From the NCBI GenBank assembly GCA_913061075.1, contig CAJXSK010000002.1:1-64000 (forward strand): DNA of 64,000 nt, written 5' to 3'. Below the pieces are notes generated by a model. The model saw only the letters and a program-made list of their open reading frames with translations, did no database searches and was not told the origin of the DNA. The DNA comes from an uncultured Piscirickettsiaceae bacterium (GTDB taxonomy: Bacteria > Pseudomonadota > Gammaproteobacteria > Methylococcales > Cycloclasticaceae). Positions 36,269-45,182 of this stretch are shown piece after piece (positions within the stretch are counted from its first letter, which is position 1; each line of letters begins with the position of its first letter). Made by a program: the position numbers and the translations under genes.

Positions 36269-37519
36269 ATGGATTACGGAACAACTTATTTAGTTTTAGC
36301 GGTTATTTTTGGTTTATTTATGGCGTGGGGTATTGGTGCCAATGACGTGGCTAATGCCATGGCAACATCCGTTGGTTCAAAAGCGATTACTATTAAACAA
36401 GCCATCTTAATTGCAGCAGTGTTTGAATTTGCAGGCGCAATAATGGCCGGTGGGCAGGTTACATCGACGATTCGAAAGGGTATTGTAGATGTCACTGATT
36501 TAGGTGCGACACCTGAAATACTGGTGATGGGCATGTTGGCAGCATTATTGGCTGCTGGAACTTGGTTATTGATAGCGTCTCATAAAGGTTGGCCCGTTTC
36601 GACAACGCACTCAATTGTGGGTTCAATTGTTGGTTTTGCTATCGTTGGGGTTGGGGCTGATGCGGTTCAATGGGGCAAAGTCGGTACGATTGTCATGAGC
36701 TGGGTAACCTCGCCTTTACTAGCGGCGATTCTTTCATTCTTAATCTTTAGAAGTGTGCAAAAATTAATATTAGAAACAGACGCACCTTTAGATAATGCAA
36801 AAAAATACGTACCGTTTTACGTCTTCTTCGTTGGCTTCATCATTGCCATGGTAACAATCGTTAAAGGGCTAAAGCATGTTGGCCTTGAGATCACAGGAAG
36901 GGAGGCTGTTTACGCTGCTACTATTGTAGGGTTGGCTGTGATGTTTTTAGGTAAGTTTTTAATAAGCCGGTTGGAATTTGAAGAATCTAATGATATGAAA
37001 TTTCATTACGCGAACGTTGAAAAGATTTTTAGTGTACTTATGTTATTAACTGCCTGTGCAATGGCGTTTGCACATGGTTCAAATGATGTAGCAAATGCGA
37101 TTGGCCCTTTAGCGGCAGTTGCGAGTATTGTCGAAACAGGTGAGCTTTCGCAAAAGTCGCCTTTGCCAATTTGGATATTGTTTGTAGGTGGTGTGGGTAT
37201 TGTTTTAGGCTTGGCGATGTATGGACGGAAGGTAATTGAAACTGTTGGCACAAAGATAACGGAATTAACGCCAAGCCGTGGTTTTTGCTGCGAAGTTTCT
37301 GCAGCCACAACAGTCGTGTTGGCTTCTGGAATTGGCTTGCCAATCTCAACAACGCATACATTAGTGGGTGCTGTATTAGGTGTAGGCGTAGCTCGAGGTA
37401 TGTCTGCGTTAAACCTTGGTGTGATACGTAGCATTTTCATGTCTTGGGTTATCACTTTGCCAATTGGTGCGGGCCTTGCTATTATTTTCTTTTTTATATT
37501 GAAAATGGTATTCACATAA
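36269..37519 (+). CDS. pit: inorganic phosphate transporter, PiT family
   Basis: A 416-residue membrane protein with about ten helices and the two PiT signature repeats GIGANDVANAMATSVGS (N-terminal) and AHGSNDVANAIGPLAA (C-terminal), plus WPVSTTHSIVGSIVGF and LPISTTHTLVGAVLG. It is a low-affinity cation-coupled phosphate transporter complementing the high-affinity Pst system upstream. The ORF track start (36203) lies inside the DUF47 gene; ATG 36269, after AAGGGGTTTAC, is right. No Pho box was seen directly before the DUF47-pit pair. Confidence 0.95.
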   Translation: MDYGTTYLVLAVIFGLFMAWGIGANDVANAMATSVGSKAITIKQAILIAAVFEFAGAIMAGGQVTSTIRKGIVDVTDLGATPEILVMGMLAALLAAGTWLLIASHKGWPVSTTHSIVGSIVGFAIVGVGADAVQWGKVGTIVMSWVTSPLLAAILSFLIFRSVQKLILETDAPLDNAKKYVPFYVFFVGFIIAMVTIVKGLKHVGLEITGREAVYAATIVGLAVMFLGKFLISRLEFEESNDMKFHYANVEKIFSVLMLLTACAMAFAHGSNDVANAIGPLAAVASIVETGELSQKSPLPIWILFVGGVGIVLGLAMYGRKVIETVGTKITELTPSRGFCCEVSAATTVVLASGIGLPISTTHTLVGAVLGVGVARGMSALNLGVIRSIFMSWVITLPIGAGLAIIFFFILKMVFT

Positions 37520-37657
37520 AACGTCATAAATTCACGAAAGGTTAAATGTAAGAAAATTCGCCCTAAAAACTTCAATAATCTAATTTCTCTGCTAGAGTTT
37601 TAGTATGTAAATCCGACTTGTTTGTGTTGGATACTAAAAACTATTAAGGGAAGAACA

Positions 37658-38434
37658 TTGGATATTGCAACACTGGTGGGTTTTGTAGGTGGGCTTGGTA
37701 TCATTATCGCAGCCATTGCAACGGGTGGTGATGTCGGCATGTTTGTTGATGTGCCATCGGTACTTATTGTGGTCGTGGGCACCTTTATGGTGACATTAAT
37801 GCAGCTGTCATTAGGGGAGTTTTTAGGCTCCTTTAAAGTGGCCATTAAAGCGTTCATGAATAAAAATGATGACCCTGTCGCGTTGATTGAACAAGCAGTT
37901 GAGCTATCTGATATAGCACGAAAAAATGGGCTTTTAGCGCTGGAAGATCAAGAAGTTGATAATGATTTCCTCAAGCGAGGGCTTAGTTTATGCGTGGATG
38001 GTCATGAAGCAACAATGGTTCAAAAACTGTTGAGTCGTGATATGGATTTGGCTATTGAACGGCACGAAGTAGGGCAAAGAATGTGGAAGTCGGTGGGTGA
38101 TATGGCCCCTGCGATGGGCATGATTGGTACGCTCGTTGGGCTTGTTCAAATGTTGGCAAACATGGCTGATCCCGCAGCTATTGGTCCGGCGATGGCGGTT
38201 GCTTTGTTAACGACGTTATATGGTGCGATTATTGCGAATGCATTTGCTTTACCTATGTCAGCGAAGTTGGCAGGTATTAGCCATAACGAACGCCTCAACA
38301 AAGCACTCATTTTAGAAACAGTTCAAAGCATTCAAGATGGCATGAACCCGCGCGTTTTAGAAACGTTGCTTAAAACTTACCTACCTGAAAGTAAACGTTC
38401 TGCGATTGGTGAGCCTGAAGATGAAGCAGCTTAA
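37658..38434 (+). CDS. pomA: flagellar motor stator protein PomA/MotA (TTG start)
   Basis: A 258-residue stator subunit with four transmembrane helices. LDIATLVGFVGGLGIIIAAIATGG, VGTFMVTLMQLSLGEF, MGMIGTLVGLVQMLANMADPAAIGPAMAVALLTTLYGAIIAN and the charged cytoplasmic loop for rotor contact match sodium-type PomA. The ORF track uses an earlier start; TTG 37658 after AAGGGAAGAACA lines up with the family N-terminus MDLATxxG and is preferred. Its partner pomB follows after 21 bases. Ion specificity (sodium) is inferred from similarity. Confidence 0.92.
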   Translation: MDIATLVGFVGGLGIIIAAIATGGDVGMFVDVPSVLIVVVGTFMVTLMQLSLGEFLGSFKVAIKAFMNKNDDPVALIEQAVELSDIARKNGLLALEDQEVDNDFLKRGLSLCVDGHEATMVQKLLSRDMDLAIERHEVGQRMWKSVGDMAPAMGMIGTLVGLVQMLANMADPAAIGPAMAVALLTTLYGAIIANAFALPMSAKLAGISHNERLNKALILETVQSIQDGMNPRVLETLLKTYLPESKRSAIGEPEDEAA

Positions 38435-38455
38435 GCGACTATCCTGGTTTAACGT

Positions 38456-39382
38456 ATGAGTGATGATAATTGCCCAAAATGCGTAGAAGGTCTACCTGCA
38501 TGGATGGGTACGTTTGCCGATTTAATGTCATTATTAATGTGTTTCTTTGTGTTGTTGTTGTCAATGGCGACAATGGATGCCAACCGGTTTAAAAAAATGG
38601 CCGAATCATTAAATGATGCATTTGGTGTGCAACGCCAGGTTGTTGCATACGAAATAGTTAAAGGGACGAGTGTTGTGGCTCAACATTTTAGCCCTGCCGC
38701 CGGCGACCCAACTATAATTGATGAAGTAAGGCAGCAAACAACCGAGTCTGAAAAAGAATTTTTAGGGAAAGACTCAGAATCAGATACCGAAGAGAAAAAA
38801 GAACAAGAAGCCAAACAAGAAGAGGTTGAAGCTAAAGCTCAAATCGTCACGGAATATGTGGAAGCAACTGAGCAAAAAATTCAAAATGCAGAAAACCTTG
38901 CTGAAGAAATAAAAGAATTCATGATAGAAGAAATGGAAGAAGAGTTAGTCAGTGTCGAAACTAACCTTGACCGGGTCATCATAAGAATTCATGAAAAAGG
39001 CTCATTTTCATCAGGCAGTGCAGAATTTAATCCGCAATTTATACCCATTATGGATAAAATTACGGCGGTGGTAAATGGTAGTGAAGGAACGGTAACGGTA
39101 GCTGGGCACACGGATAACATCCCTATTAAATCAGGCTTGTATAGGTCAAATTGGGAGCTGTCAGCCGCTCGTGCTGTAACAATAGCGCAAACGCTGCTGA
39201 CTGATGGGTCGGTGGATGAAAACAGACTGGTTATTAATGGGCATGCTGATACGGTGCCTCTAGTTGATAACGATACGCCTGAAAACCGTGCGCAAAATAG
39301 GCGTGTAGAAATTATTTTGACTCAAGGTGAGATGCCGCAAACGTTGAGTAATCCAATTTTAGATGTAGTGAGAGGCGAATGA
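38456..39382 (+). CDS. pomB: flagellar motor stator protein PomB/MotB
   Basis: A 308-residue protein with a short cytoplasmic N-terminus (CPKCVEGLPAWMGTFADLMSLLMCFFVLLLS) carrying the ion-binding Asp in the single transmembrane helix, a charged Glu/Lys-rich linker at about 100-145, and a C-terminal OmpA peptidoglycan-binding domain (VTVAGHTDNIPIKSGLYRSNWELSAARA). The PKCxxGLPAWMGTFADLMSLLMCFFVLLLS pattern is of the PomB sub-family. It anchors the stator to the wall. The stop overlaps the start of the PilZ gene by 4 bases. Confidence 0.94.
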   Translation: MSDDNCPKCVEGLPAWMGTFADLMSLLMCFFVLLLSMATMDANRFKKMAESLNDAFGVQRQVVAYEIVKGTSVVAQHFSPAAGDPTIIDEVRQQTTESEKEFLGKDSESDTEEKKEQEAKQEEVEAKAQIVTEYVEATEQKIQNAENLAEEIKEFMIEEMEEELVSVETNLDRVIIRIHEKGSFSSGSAEFNPQFIPIMDKITAVVNGSEGTVTVAGHTDNIPIKSGLYRSNWELSAARAVTIAQTLLTDGSVDENRLVINGHADTVPLVDNDTPENRAQNRRVEIILTQGEMPQTLSNPILDVVRGE

Positions 39383-39939
39383 GCGATCAAGAACGCAGGG
39401 ACTTTTTTAGGGTAGATGATGAAATAGCATTGAACTATCGAGTGGCGACTGAAGATGAGTTGAATAATAACGAAGGTCTTCGGGTTAACGAAGCAGACAG
39501 CTTGACGCTCGCAACCGAATTAGAAAAAATGAAAGCGGCATCTCGTATACATTTTCGACATGTAGAAAAAGAAACACCGGAAGTTGCACGTTACTTTACG
39601 CACATAGAAAAGAAAATTGATTTGATTGCTCGTCATGTGATGATGGGTGCGGATGGATTGTTTACTAAGAACACACAATCAGTAAGTATCAGTGCATCTG
39701 GTTTGGGTTTTACGACAGATGAAGCATTACAGCTTGATGCGATGTTGGAGCTTAAGTTTATTTTAAACCCGTCGCTAACCTGTATTCATAGTTATTCTAA
39801 AGTGGTTACGTGCGACCCTCAAGATGATGGGAAATACAAAATTGCGGTTGAATTCAGTTGGTTGAATGAAGACGATAGAGAGATTTTAATTCGCCATGTT
39901 GTTCAAAAACAAATGAATGAAATACGCGAACATAAGTAG
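39379..39939 (+). CDS. PilZ-domain protein linked to the stator operon
   Basis: A 186-residue cytoplasmic protein. It begins with an RxxxR motif (RRDFFRV, residues 6-12) expected for c-di-GMP binding, has a helical middle (40-85), and a C-terminal PilZ-like beta barrel (SVSISASGLGFTTDEALQLDAMLELKFIL). The second motif, normally D/NxSxxG, reads SISASG, so it is degenerate at the first position. Translational coupling to pomB (ATGA) strongly suggests it acts on the motor, perhaps as a brake or assembly aid that responds to c-di-GMP; that is inference. Confidence 0.85.
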   Translation: MSDQERRDFFRVDDEIALNYRVATEDELNNNEGLRVNEADSLTLATELEKMKAASRIHFRHVEKETPEVARYFTHIEKKIDLIARHVMMGADGLFTKNTQSVSISASGLGFTTDEALQLDAMLELKFILNPSLTCIHSYSKVVTCDPQDDGKYKIAVEFSWLNEDDREILIRHVVQKQMNEIREHK

Positions 39940-39986
39940 TTTTCTGATTGCTTTTTTGAAAAGGTGGAAGCTGTTATCCTGTTGCG

Positions 39987-40979
39987 ATGGAATTAACGAC
40001 AACAGAAATTAAGCTACTCCAATACCTGTCAGATGGACAGTTTTATTCTGGTAAACAGCTCGCGTTAGAATTTGGTGTTAGCCGAACCACGATTTGGAAT
40101 TATCTTAAAAATTTAGAAAAATTTGGGATTGATTTTCATGCTGTGAAAGGTAAAGGGACTCGATTAGCTAAGCCTATTGAGTTATTGAATAAACAGTTGA
40201 TATTAGAGGGGCTGTCGCCTGAATCCTCTAAATTTATAAGTCAGTTAGAGCTTTTAACTAGTTTGCCTTCTACGAGCAAGTATTTGCTGCAAAAAAACCA
40301 GTCTCAAAAACTAAATAGTGGCATGGTGTGCATCGCTGAAATGCAAACATCAGGTAAAGGGCGTTTAGGAAGAGCCTGGGTGTCTCCATTCGCTCAAAAT
40401 TTATACATCTCATTTTTATGGAATTTTAAAACTGGCATTGGGGCTTTATCGGGGCTTAGTTTGGCCTGTGGTATTGCTGTTTGTCATGCTTTAAAAAATA
40501 TTGGTTTGAATGGGCACGCCTTAAAGTGGCCAAATGATATTTTATTTGAAGACAAGAAGCTCGCTGGCATACTCGTCGAAATTCAGGGAGAAAGCCAAGA
40601 TGAATACACGGCAATAGTAGGCATTGGAATAAACTGCAATATGACAGCACAGGAGGCCAATCAAATTAATCAGCCGTGGACAGACATTAAAAAAGCTATA
40701 TTGGGAAAGCCGTTTAGTCGAAACGCATTAGCGAGTGAGCTTATTGGTCAGGTCTTGAAAGTGCTTAGTGCGTTTGAGTCGGAAGGGCTAAAGCCATTGT
40801 TACCTGAGTGGAATAAATATGATGCTTGCAAAGATAAGAACGTTAAGATTATTGCTGGAACCACTTCTTCTTTGGGTGTGGCGAAAGGGGTAACTGAATT
40901 AGGTGAATTAAAATTGTTAAATAGTGTGGGCGAAATTGAGCATATAACGTCCGGTGAAGTGAGTTTACGTTTAGAGTAA
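39987..40979 (+). CDS. birA: biotin-[acetyl-CoA-carboxylase] ligase / biotin operon repressor
   Basis: A 330-residue protein with an N-terminal winged helix (LLQYLSDGQFYSGKQLALEFGVSRTTIWNYLKNLEKFG), a catalytic domain containing the biotinoyl-AMP loop TSGKGRLGRAWVSP and KWPNDILFEDKKLAGILVE, and a C-terminal SH3-like domain. It attaches biotin to AccB and, with the DNA-binding domain present, probably represses bio genes. coaX follows 5 bases later, a common gammaproteobacterial pairing. Confidence 0.96.
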   Translation: MELTTTEIKLLQYLSDGQFYSGKQLALEFGVSRTTIWNYLKNLEKFGIDFHAVKGKGTRLAKPIELLNKQLILEGLSPESSKFISQLELLTSLPSTSKYLLQKNQSQKLNSGMVCIAEMQTSGKGRLGRAWVSPFAQNLYISFLWNFKTGIGALSGLSLACGIAVCHALKNIGLNGHALKWPNDILFEDKKLAGILVEIQGESQDEYTAIVGIGINCNMTAQEANQINQPWTDIKKAILGKPFSRNALASELIGQVLKVLSAFESEGLKPLLPEWNKYDACKDKNVKIIAGTTSSLGVAKGVTELGELKLLNSVGEIEHITSGEVSLRLE

Positions 40980-40984
40980 AACGA

Positions 40985-41722
40985 ATGTCTATATTGTTAA
41001 TTGATAAAGGAAATACGCGACTTAAATGGCAGCTTAGGCAGTCAGATATTGTAGAAGCGACGTGTATAGAAGACAAAGATATTCCGATATCAGGCGTATT
41101 TAATGGATTAACAGATGTTGTTTTATCAGGCATATACGTCGCTAATGTCGCCGATGCGGATTTCGAAAATGAAGTCAGTGCGTGGGCTATTGATCATACG
41201 TTTCCGGCGCCTCTTTTTATTAAAAGTATGAGGGAAGAGTGTGGTGTGATTAATGGGTATGAAAACCCAGAACAGTTAGGTGTTGATAGGTGGCTTGCTG
41301 TGATTGCAGCGCATAATAAATTTGATGAGAACTTATGTGTTGTAGACGTAGGGACCGCATTAACCATGGATTTTGTTTTAAAAAATGGGCAGCACATGGG
41401 CGGCTTTATAGTCCCTGGGCCACAATTACAAAGGCGGTCACTTCTTAACAATACTCACAAAATCGCGCTAACAGACCAACTTAGTAATGGCGTGTTGGGT
41501 AAAAATACGCGAGAAGCGGTAGAGTCTGGCGTTATAAACATGCTGAGTGCTTTTATTAAACAATCTGTCGCAGATGCAAAAGCAAGGTTTTCTTCACCTA
41601 TAAAACTGGTGCTAACAGGTGGTGCTGCTGCTCAAATAACACCCACGTTAGATATTGAATACTCGTTAGAAGAAAATTTAATTTTTGATGGCATTGCAAT
41701 GATAGCGGCTAAGCACAAATGA
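40985..41722 (+). CDS. coaX: type III pantothenate kinase
   Basis: A 245-residue ASKHA-fold kinase for the first step of coenzyme A synthesis. The nucleotide loop LLIDKGNTRLKWQL (residues 4-17), pantothenate-site GVDRWLAVIAAH, and DVGTALTMDFV with the catalytic aspartate are intact. Note LIDKGNTR where DxGNTxxK is usual, still with the key Asp. The stop overlaps the start of the downstream SPOR-like gene by 4 bases. Confidence 0.95.
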   Translation: MSILLIDKGNTRLKWQLRQSDIVEATCIEDKDIPISGVFNGLTDVVLSGIYVANVADADFENEVSAWAIDHTFPAPLFIKSMREECGVINGYENPEQLGVDRWLAVIAAHNKFDENLCVVDVGTALTMDFVLKNGQHMGGFIVPGPQLQRRSLLNNTHKIALTDQLSNGVLGKNTREAVESGVINMLSAFIKQSVADAKARFSSPIKLVLTGGAAAQITPTLDIEYSLEENLIFDGIAMIAAKHK

Positions 41723-42378
41723 AATTTTTTTTACTACTATTTATATTCTTTAATTTGCTGGTGTATTTTTGGGCGAGTCTGACGAAGACGAGTGAAGTGG
41801 CAAATAATAGTGACGTGCCGTTATACAATCAGGCCATACTGGAAATATTGCATGTTGTTCCTCGTACTATAATAGAGGGTACAAGCCCAATCAAAGATAA
41901 TAAAAATAGAGAGCAGAAGAAAGAATCAGTGCTTTGCTTAAGTATTGGTGACTATGAAAAAGATAAGGCGGTCATCGTTGGTAACTCTTTGGCCGGGCTG
42001 TCTGAATATTTATTTGTTATCCCCAACGATACAGTGGTGAAAGAAAGGTATTGGCTTTTTTCCCCGGCAGAAAAAAGATGGCAAGATTCGGTAAACAATG
42101 CGTCGAGTATACGCTCAAAAGGTATCTCTGATATTTGGCTAATCCCAAAAGGAAAAGACAAAGGGAAGGTGTCATTAGGGCTGTATTCGCGGCAAAGCAA
42201 AGCGGAACAAAAATTACAAGAGTTAAGGGGCATGCAAATTAATGTTGAATTGTCTAATCTCACAGAAAAGAAATACAGTATCCGATTAGAGAATATAGTT
42301 AAGCCAAATGATATTTTTAAGCAACTAAGTTTGCGTTTTGAAGATAGTGAACCAAATATACAAAAAATTAATTGTTAA
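41719..42378 (+). CDS. SPOR-like membrane-anchored protein
   Basis: A 219-residue protein with one N-terminal membrane anchor (MKFFLLLFIFFNLLVYFWASL) and a C-terminal region resembling a SPOR peptidoglycan-binding domain (VSLGLYSRQSKAEQKLQELRGMQINVEL). The family of SPOR-like genes next to coaX is known in pseudomonads and relatives, function unclear; septal or cell-wall localisation is a reasonable guess. It is translationally coupled to coaX (ATGA overlap). Confidence 0.75.
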   Translation: MKFFLLLFIFFNLLVYFWASLTKTSEVANNSDVPLYNQAILEILHVVPRTIIEGTSPIKDNKNREQKKESVLCLSIGDYEKDKAVIVGNSLAGLSEYLFVIPNDTVVKERYWLFSPAEKRWQDSVNNASSIRSKGISDIWLIPKGKDKGKVSLGLYSRQSKAEQKLQELRGMQINVELSNLTEKKYSIRLENIVKPNDIFKQLSLRFEDSEPNIQKINC

Positions 42379-42423
42379 TTTATTGCCCGGCTTGAGCATT
42401 TAGCTTAGAATAGCCGCCCTGAT

Positions 42424-42499
42424 GCTGGTGTAGCTCAGTCGGTAGAGCAGCTGATTTGTAATCAGCCGGTCGGTGGTTCGAATCCTCTCACCAGCTCCA
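42424..42499 (+). tRNA. tRNA-Thr (UGU)
   Basis: A complete 76-base cloverleaf: acceptor GCTGGTG/CACCAGC, D-arm GCTCAGTCGGTAGAGC, anticodon stem GCTGA/TCAGC with loop TTTGTAA (anticodon TGT), T-arm with GGTTCGAATCC, and an encoded CCA end. A terminator follows 7 bases later. Confidence 0.97.
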
Positions 42500-42506
42500 T
42501 ATATTA

Positions 42507-42535
42507 AGGCCTCACTTTTGTGAGGCCTTTTTTTG
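42507..42535 (+). terminator. terminator after tRNA-Thr
   Basis: AGGCCTCAC and GTGAGGCCT arms with a TTTT loop, then seven T. It also separates the tRNA from the convergent arsJ. Confidence 0.92.
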
Positions 42536-42545
42536 TTTTAAGGAT

Positions 42546-43772
42546 TTAAATGGTTTGTGTTGCTGAGTGTTTGGGTAGGCCCAACGATAACAGGGTGGCT
42601 AGTAAGACGAATCCTGCAGATGTCCAAAGGCAGACAGCTAAACCATATGTTTGAAACAACCAGCCTGAAAGAGTGGTGCCTATTAGTCGCCCCATGGCGT
42701 TTGCCATATAATAAAAGCCAACATCAAGGGATACGTTATCTTCATCTGCGTAGCTAACAATTAAATAGCTATGTAACGACGAGTTGATAGCAAAAAAAAT
42801 GCCGTAGACTAATAGCCCAATTAACAAGGCGTTTTCTATCTGCCAGTTGTATTTAAGTACTAATGCGATACAGGCTGGCACAGCACAAAGAGCGAGCGCC
42901 CATATGAATGCGTCTTTTCCATCTGGTACGTTGCTTGTTGTCTTTCCGATAATATAAGGTGCGCAGCTTTGTACAATGCCATAGCCAATAACCCAAGCCG
43001 CTAAATAGCCTCCAATATGCCAGTGGTCCCAATTAAATGTTGAGGACAGGTAAACAGGCAAGGCGACGACAAACCAAATATCTCTGGAGCCAAATAAAAA
43101 CATGCGTGTAGCGGACAGGGTGTTGATAGCATTACTTTTGGATAAGATGTCAGTGAATTTTGGTTTGGCTTTAGATTTCCCTAGTTCTTTTTTAAGAAAG
43201 ACTAGGCTAATAATCCAAACTAAGAACAATGCAAATGCCAAGCCCACAATGGCGGCATGGAACCCCAAAGCGGTTAATAGTGCGCCTCCTAAGAAGAATC
43301 CCGCGCCTTTTAGTGTGTTTTTTGAACCCGTCAAGACCGCAACCCAACGAAATAGTGTGTCTTGAGCATCTGCGGAAACTAACAGCCTTATTGCGCTTTT
43401 AGCGCTCATTTTGTTGAGGTCTTTTGCTATTCCAGATAATGCTTGTGCGGCCATTACCCACAGCACAGTTAGTTGCGTTTCTGGGATTAGCAACATGCTG
43501 AGGGCAATAATTTGTAGAAATAGCCCAGCGTTCATGATTCGATTGAGGCCAATATGTGCACCAAGCCAGCCGCCAATCAAATTGGTTATGACACCAAATG
43601 CTTCATAAAAAACAAACAATAACGCGATATCTAGCGGTTTGTAGCCAAGCCCGTGAAAATACAAAATAACGAGCATTCTCAACGCGCCGTCGGTGAGCGT
43701 AAAGGCCCAATAGTTGCCAGTTATCAGCAAATATTGCTGAACATTAGAGGGGAGTGTTGTTAATTTTCTCAT
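42546..43772 (-). CDS. arsJ: ArsJ, 1-arseno-3-phosphoglycerate efflux permease
   Basis: A 408-residue MFS transporter with about twelve helices, starting MRKLTTLPSNVQQYLLITGNYWAFTLTDGALRMLVILYFH, the characteristic N-terminus of ArsJ. The identification rests on the family look and on the context: arsR, then a GAPDH gene, then this gene on one strand. In the known pathway GAPDH joins arsenate to glyceraldehyde-3-phosphate, and ArsJ exports the unstable 1-arseno-3-phosphoglycerate, giving arsenate resistance without reduction to arsenite. No arsC, arsB or acr3 lies nearby. It follows the gapdh stop by 12 bases. Confidence 0.92.
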   Translation of the reverse strand: MRKLTTLPSNVQQYLLITGNYWAFTLTDGALRMLVILYFHGLGYKPLDIALLFVFYEAFGVITNLIGGWLGAHIGLNRIMNAGLFLQIIALSMLLIPETQLTVLWVMAAQALSGIAKDLNKMSAKSAIRLLVSADAQDTLFRWVAVLTGSKNTLKGAGFFLGGALLTALGFHAAIVGLAFALFLVWIISLVFLKKELGKSKAKPKFTDILSKSNAINTLSATRMFLFGSRDIWFVVALPVYLSSTFNWDHWHIGGYLAAWVIGYGIVQSCAPYIIGKTTSNVPDGKDAFIWALALCAVPACIALVLKYNWQIENALLIGLLVYGIFFAINSSLHSYLIVSYADEDNVSLDVGFYYMANAMGRLIGTTLSGWLFQTYGLAVCLWTSAGFVLLATLLSLGLPKHSATQTI

Positions 43773-43784
43773 GCGTTTTAGACT

Positions 43785-44783
43785 TTACGCGCCAACCAGT
43801 TTAACCAGTTCAACTGTGCGGTTTGCATAGCCCCATTCATTGTCATACCAAGCATAAATTTTCACTTGGGTGCCGTTCACGACCATGGTGGATAAGGCAT
43901 CGATAATGCTAGAACGCGGATCTGTTTTGTAATCAATGGATACCAACGGGCGTTGTTCAAAACCCAAGATCCCCGACAGTTCATTTTCTGAAGCCTCTTT
44001 GAAATACCGGTTAACGTCTTCAGCCGTTGTCGCCTGCTCAACTTCGAATACGCAGTCGGTTATGGATGCGTTAGCCAAGGGCACACGAATAGCGTGGCCG
44101 TTTAGTTTGCCTGCCAGTTCGGGGAATATGTGCGTGATGGCCGTTGCAGAACCTGTGGTCGTAGGAATCAAGCTCATGCCACAAGCGCGAGCACGGCGTA
44201 AATCTTTATGTGGGGCATCAAGAATGGTCTGGGTATTGGTGATGTCGTGAATGGTGGTCATGGAACCATGCTTGATCCCCAGTTTTTCATGAATCACTTT
44301 AACAACAGGTGCAAGACAGTTAGTGGTGCAAGATGCCGCCGTCACGATGGCGTGTTGTTGTTTATCGAATAAGTGCTCGTTGATGCCCATAACAACATTC
44401 AATATGCCTTCTTCTTTAACAGGCGCGGTTACAACAACCTGCTTAACACCTTGGTCGATGTATTGTTGGAGTAAGGTTTTTGTTTTCATTTTTCCGCTGG
44501 CTTCGACAACCACATCGCAGTCCGACCAATCGGTTTCGCTGATAGTGGAATGTTGAGTGCATTTAATGACCTGATCGTTAATGACGATATCATCACCTTG
44601 ATGGCCTGCATCGTGGTGCCATCGTCCGTGAACAGAGTCAAACGTAAGAAGGTGTGATAATGTTGCCGCATCGCCGGCAGGGTCGTTTATCTGAATAAAC
44701 TCAATCTCGTCCCAATCAAATGCTGCGCGAAGCGCTAATCGTCCCATGCGGCCAAAGCCGTTAATTCCCACTTTAATAGTCAT
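43785..44783 (-). CDS. ars-associated glyceraldehyde-3-phosphate dehydrogenase
   Basis: A 332-residue phosphorylating GAPDH with NAD-binding [14 protein letters not shown], the catalytic cysteine in [11 protein letters not shown] (residue near 150), and the C-terminal [16 protein letters not shown]. It is placed in an arsenic operon (arsR upstream, arsJ downstream), so its main duty is likely making 1-arseno-3-phosphoglycerate from arsenate rather than glycolysis; a housekeeping gap gene is expected elsewhere. The ORF track starts at 44801; ATG 44783 after CCGGAGAAAAC has a good ribosome binding site and gives the family N-terminus. Confidence 0.94.
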   Translation of the reverse strand: MTIKVGINGFGRMGRLALRAAFDWDEIEFIQINDPAGDAATLSHLLTFDSVHGRWHHDAGHQGDDIVINDQVIKCTQHSTISETDWSDCDVVVEASGKMKTKTLLQQYIDQGVKQVVVTAPVKEEGILNVVMGINEHLFDKQQHAIVTAASCTTNCLAPVVKVIHEKLGIKHGSMTTIHDITNTQTILDAPHKDLRRARACGMSLIPTTTGSATAITHIFPELAGKLNGHAIRVPLANASITDCVFEVEQATTAEDVNRYFKEASENELSGILGFEQRPLVSIDYKTDPRSSIIDALSTMVVNGTQVKIYAWYDNEWGYANRTVELVKLVGA

Positions 44784-44794
44784 GTTTTCTCCGG

Positions 44795-45139
44795 CTAGCA
44801 ACAGGCTTTTGGTTGGTCGGGCCTATTGTTCATTTGTTGTAATCTCTCAATGTCATTAATGATGAATGAGCGGTTGTTTGCTAGTGTTGTCGACAGTACT
44901 GACTTTGCCCAAATCGGTAATGAAGAGTTGATGCGGTAGTACACCCATTGGCCTTGTCTGCGGTCTACGAGAAGGTCGCATTTTCGTAGTTGAGCAAGGT
45001 GCCGGGATATTTTAGGTTGTATGTCATCTATCGCGGCCATCAGCTCACAAACACATAATTCGCCTTCTTGTTCAATGAGTAATAAACAACGTAGTCTCGT
45101 GTCATCTGCTAGGCATTTGTAAAACTGTATGGGGCTCAT
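44795..45139 (-). CDS. arsR: ArsR-family arsenic-responsive repressor
   Basis: A winged-helix repressor of 114 residues from ATG 45139 (123 from ATG 45166). The recognition region [18 protein letters not shown] and wing [13 protein letters not shown] are typical. The arsenite-sensing motif reads ELCVCELM: the first two cysteines of the E. coli/R773 ELCVCDLC site are kept and the third is Met; a C-terminal KACC could supply extra thiols. ATG 45139 has AAGGA ten bases upstream, whereas ATG 45166 has none. It heads the arsR-gapdh-arsJ operon and probably binds the AT-rich repeats just upstream. Confidence 0.92.
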   Translation of the reverse strand: MSPIQFYKCLADDTRLRCLLLIEQEGELCVCELMAAIDDIQPKISRHLAQLRKCDLLVDRRQGQWVYYRINSSLPIWAKSVLSTTLANNRSFIINDIERLQQMNNRPDQPKACC

Positions 45140-45182
45140 TATTTGATAATCCTTAATTTCACTCATATGGGAAATAGGTTAG

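Noticed and set aside
42424-42545. tRNA-Thr as an integration site for a mobile element
   Set aside because: No integrase and no repeated tRNA 3' fragment were seen in the window.
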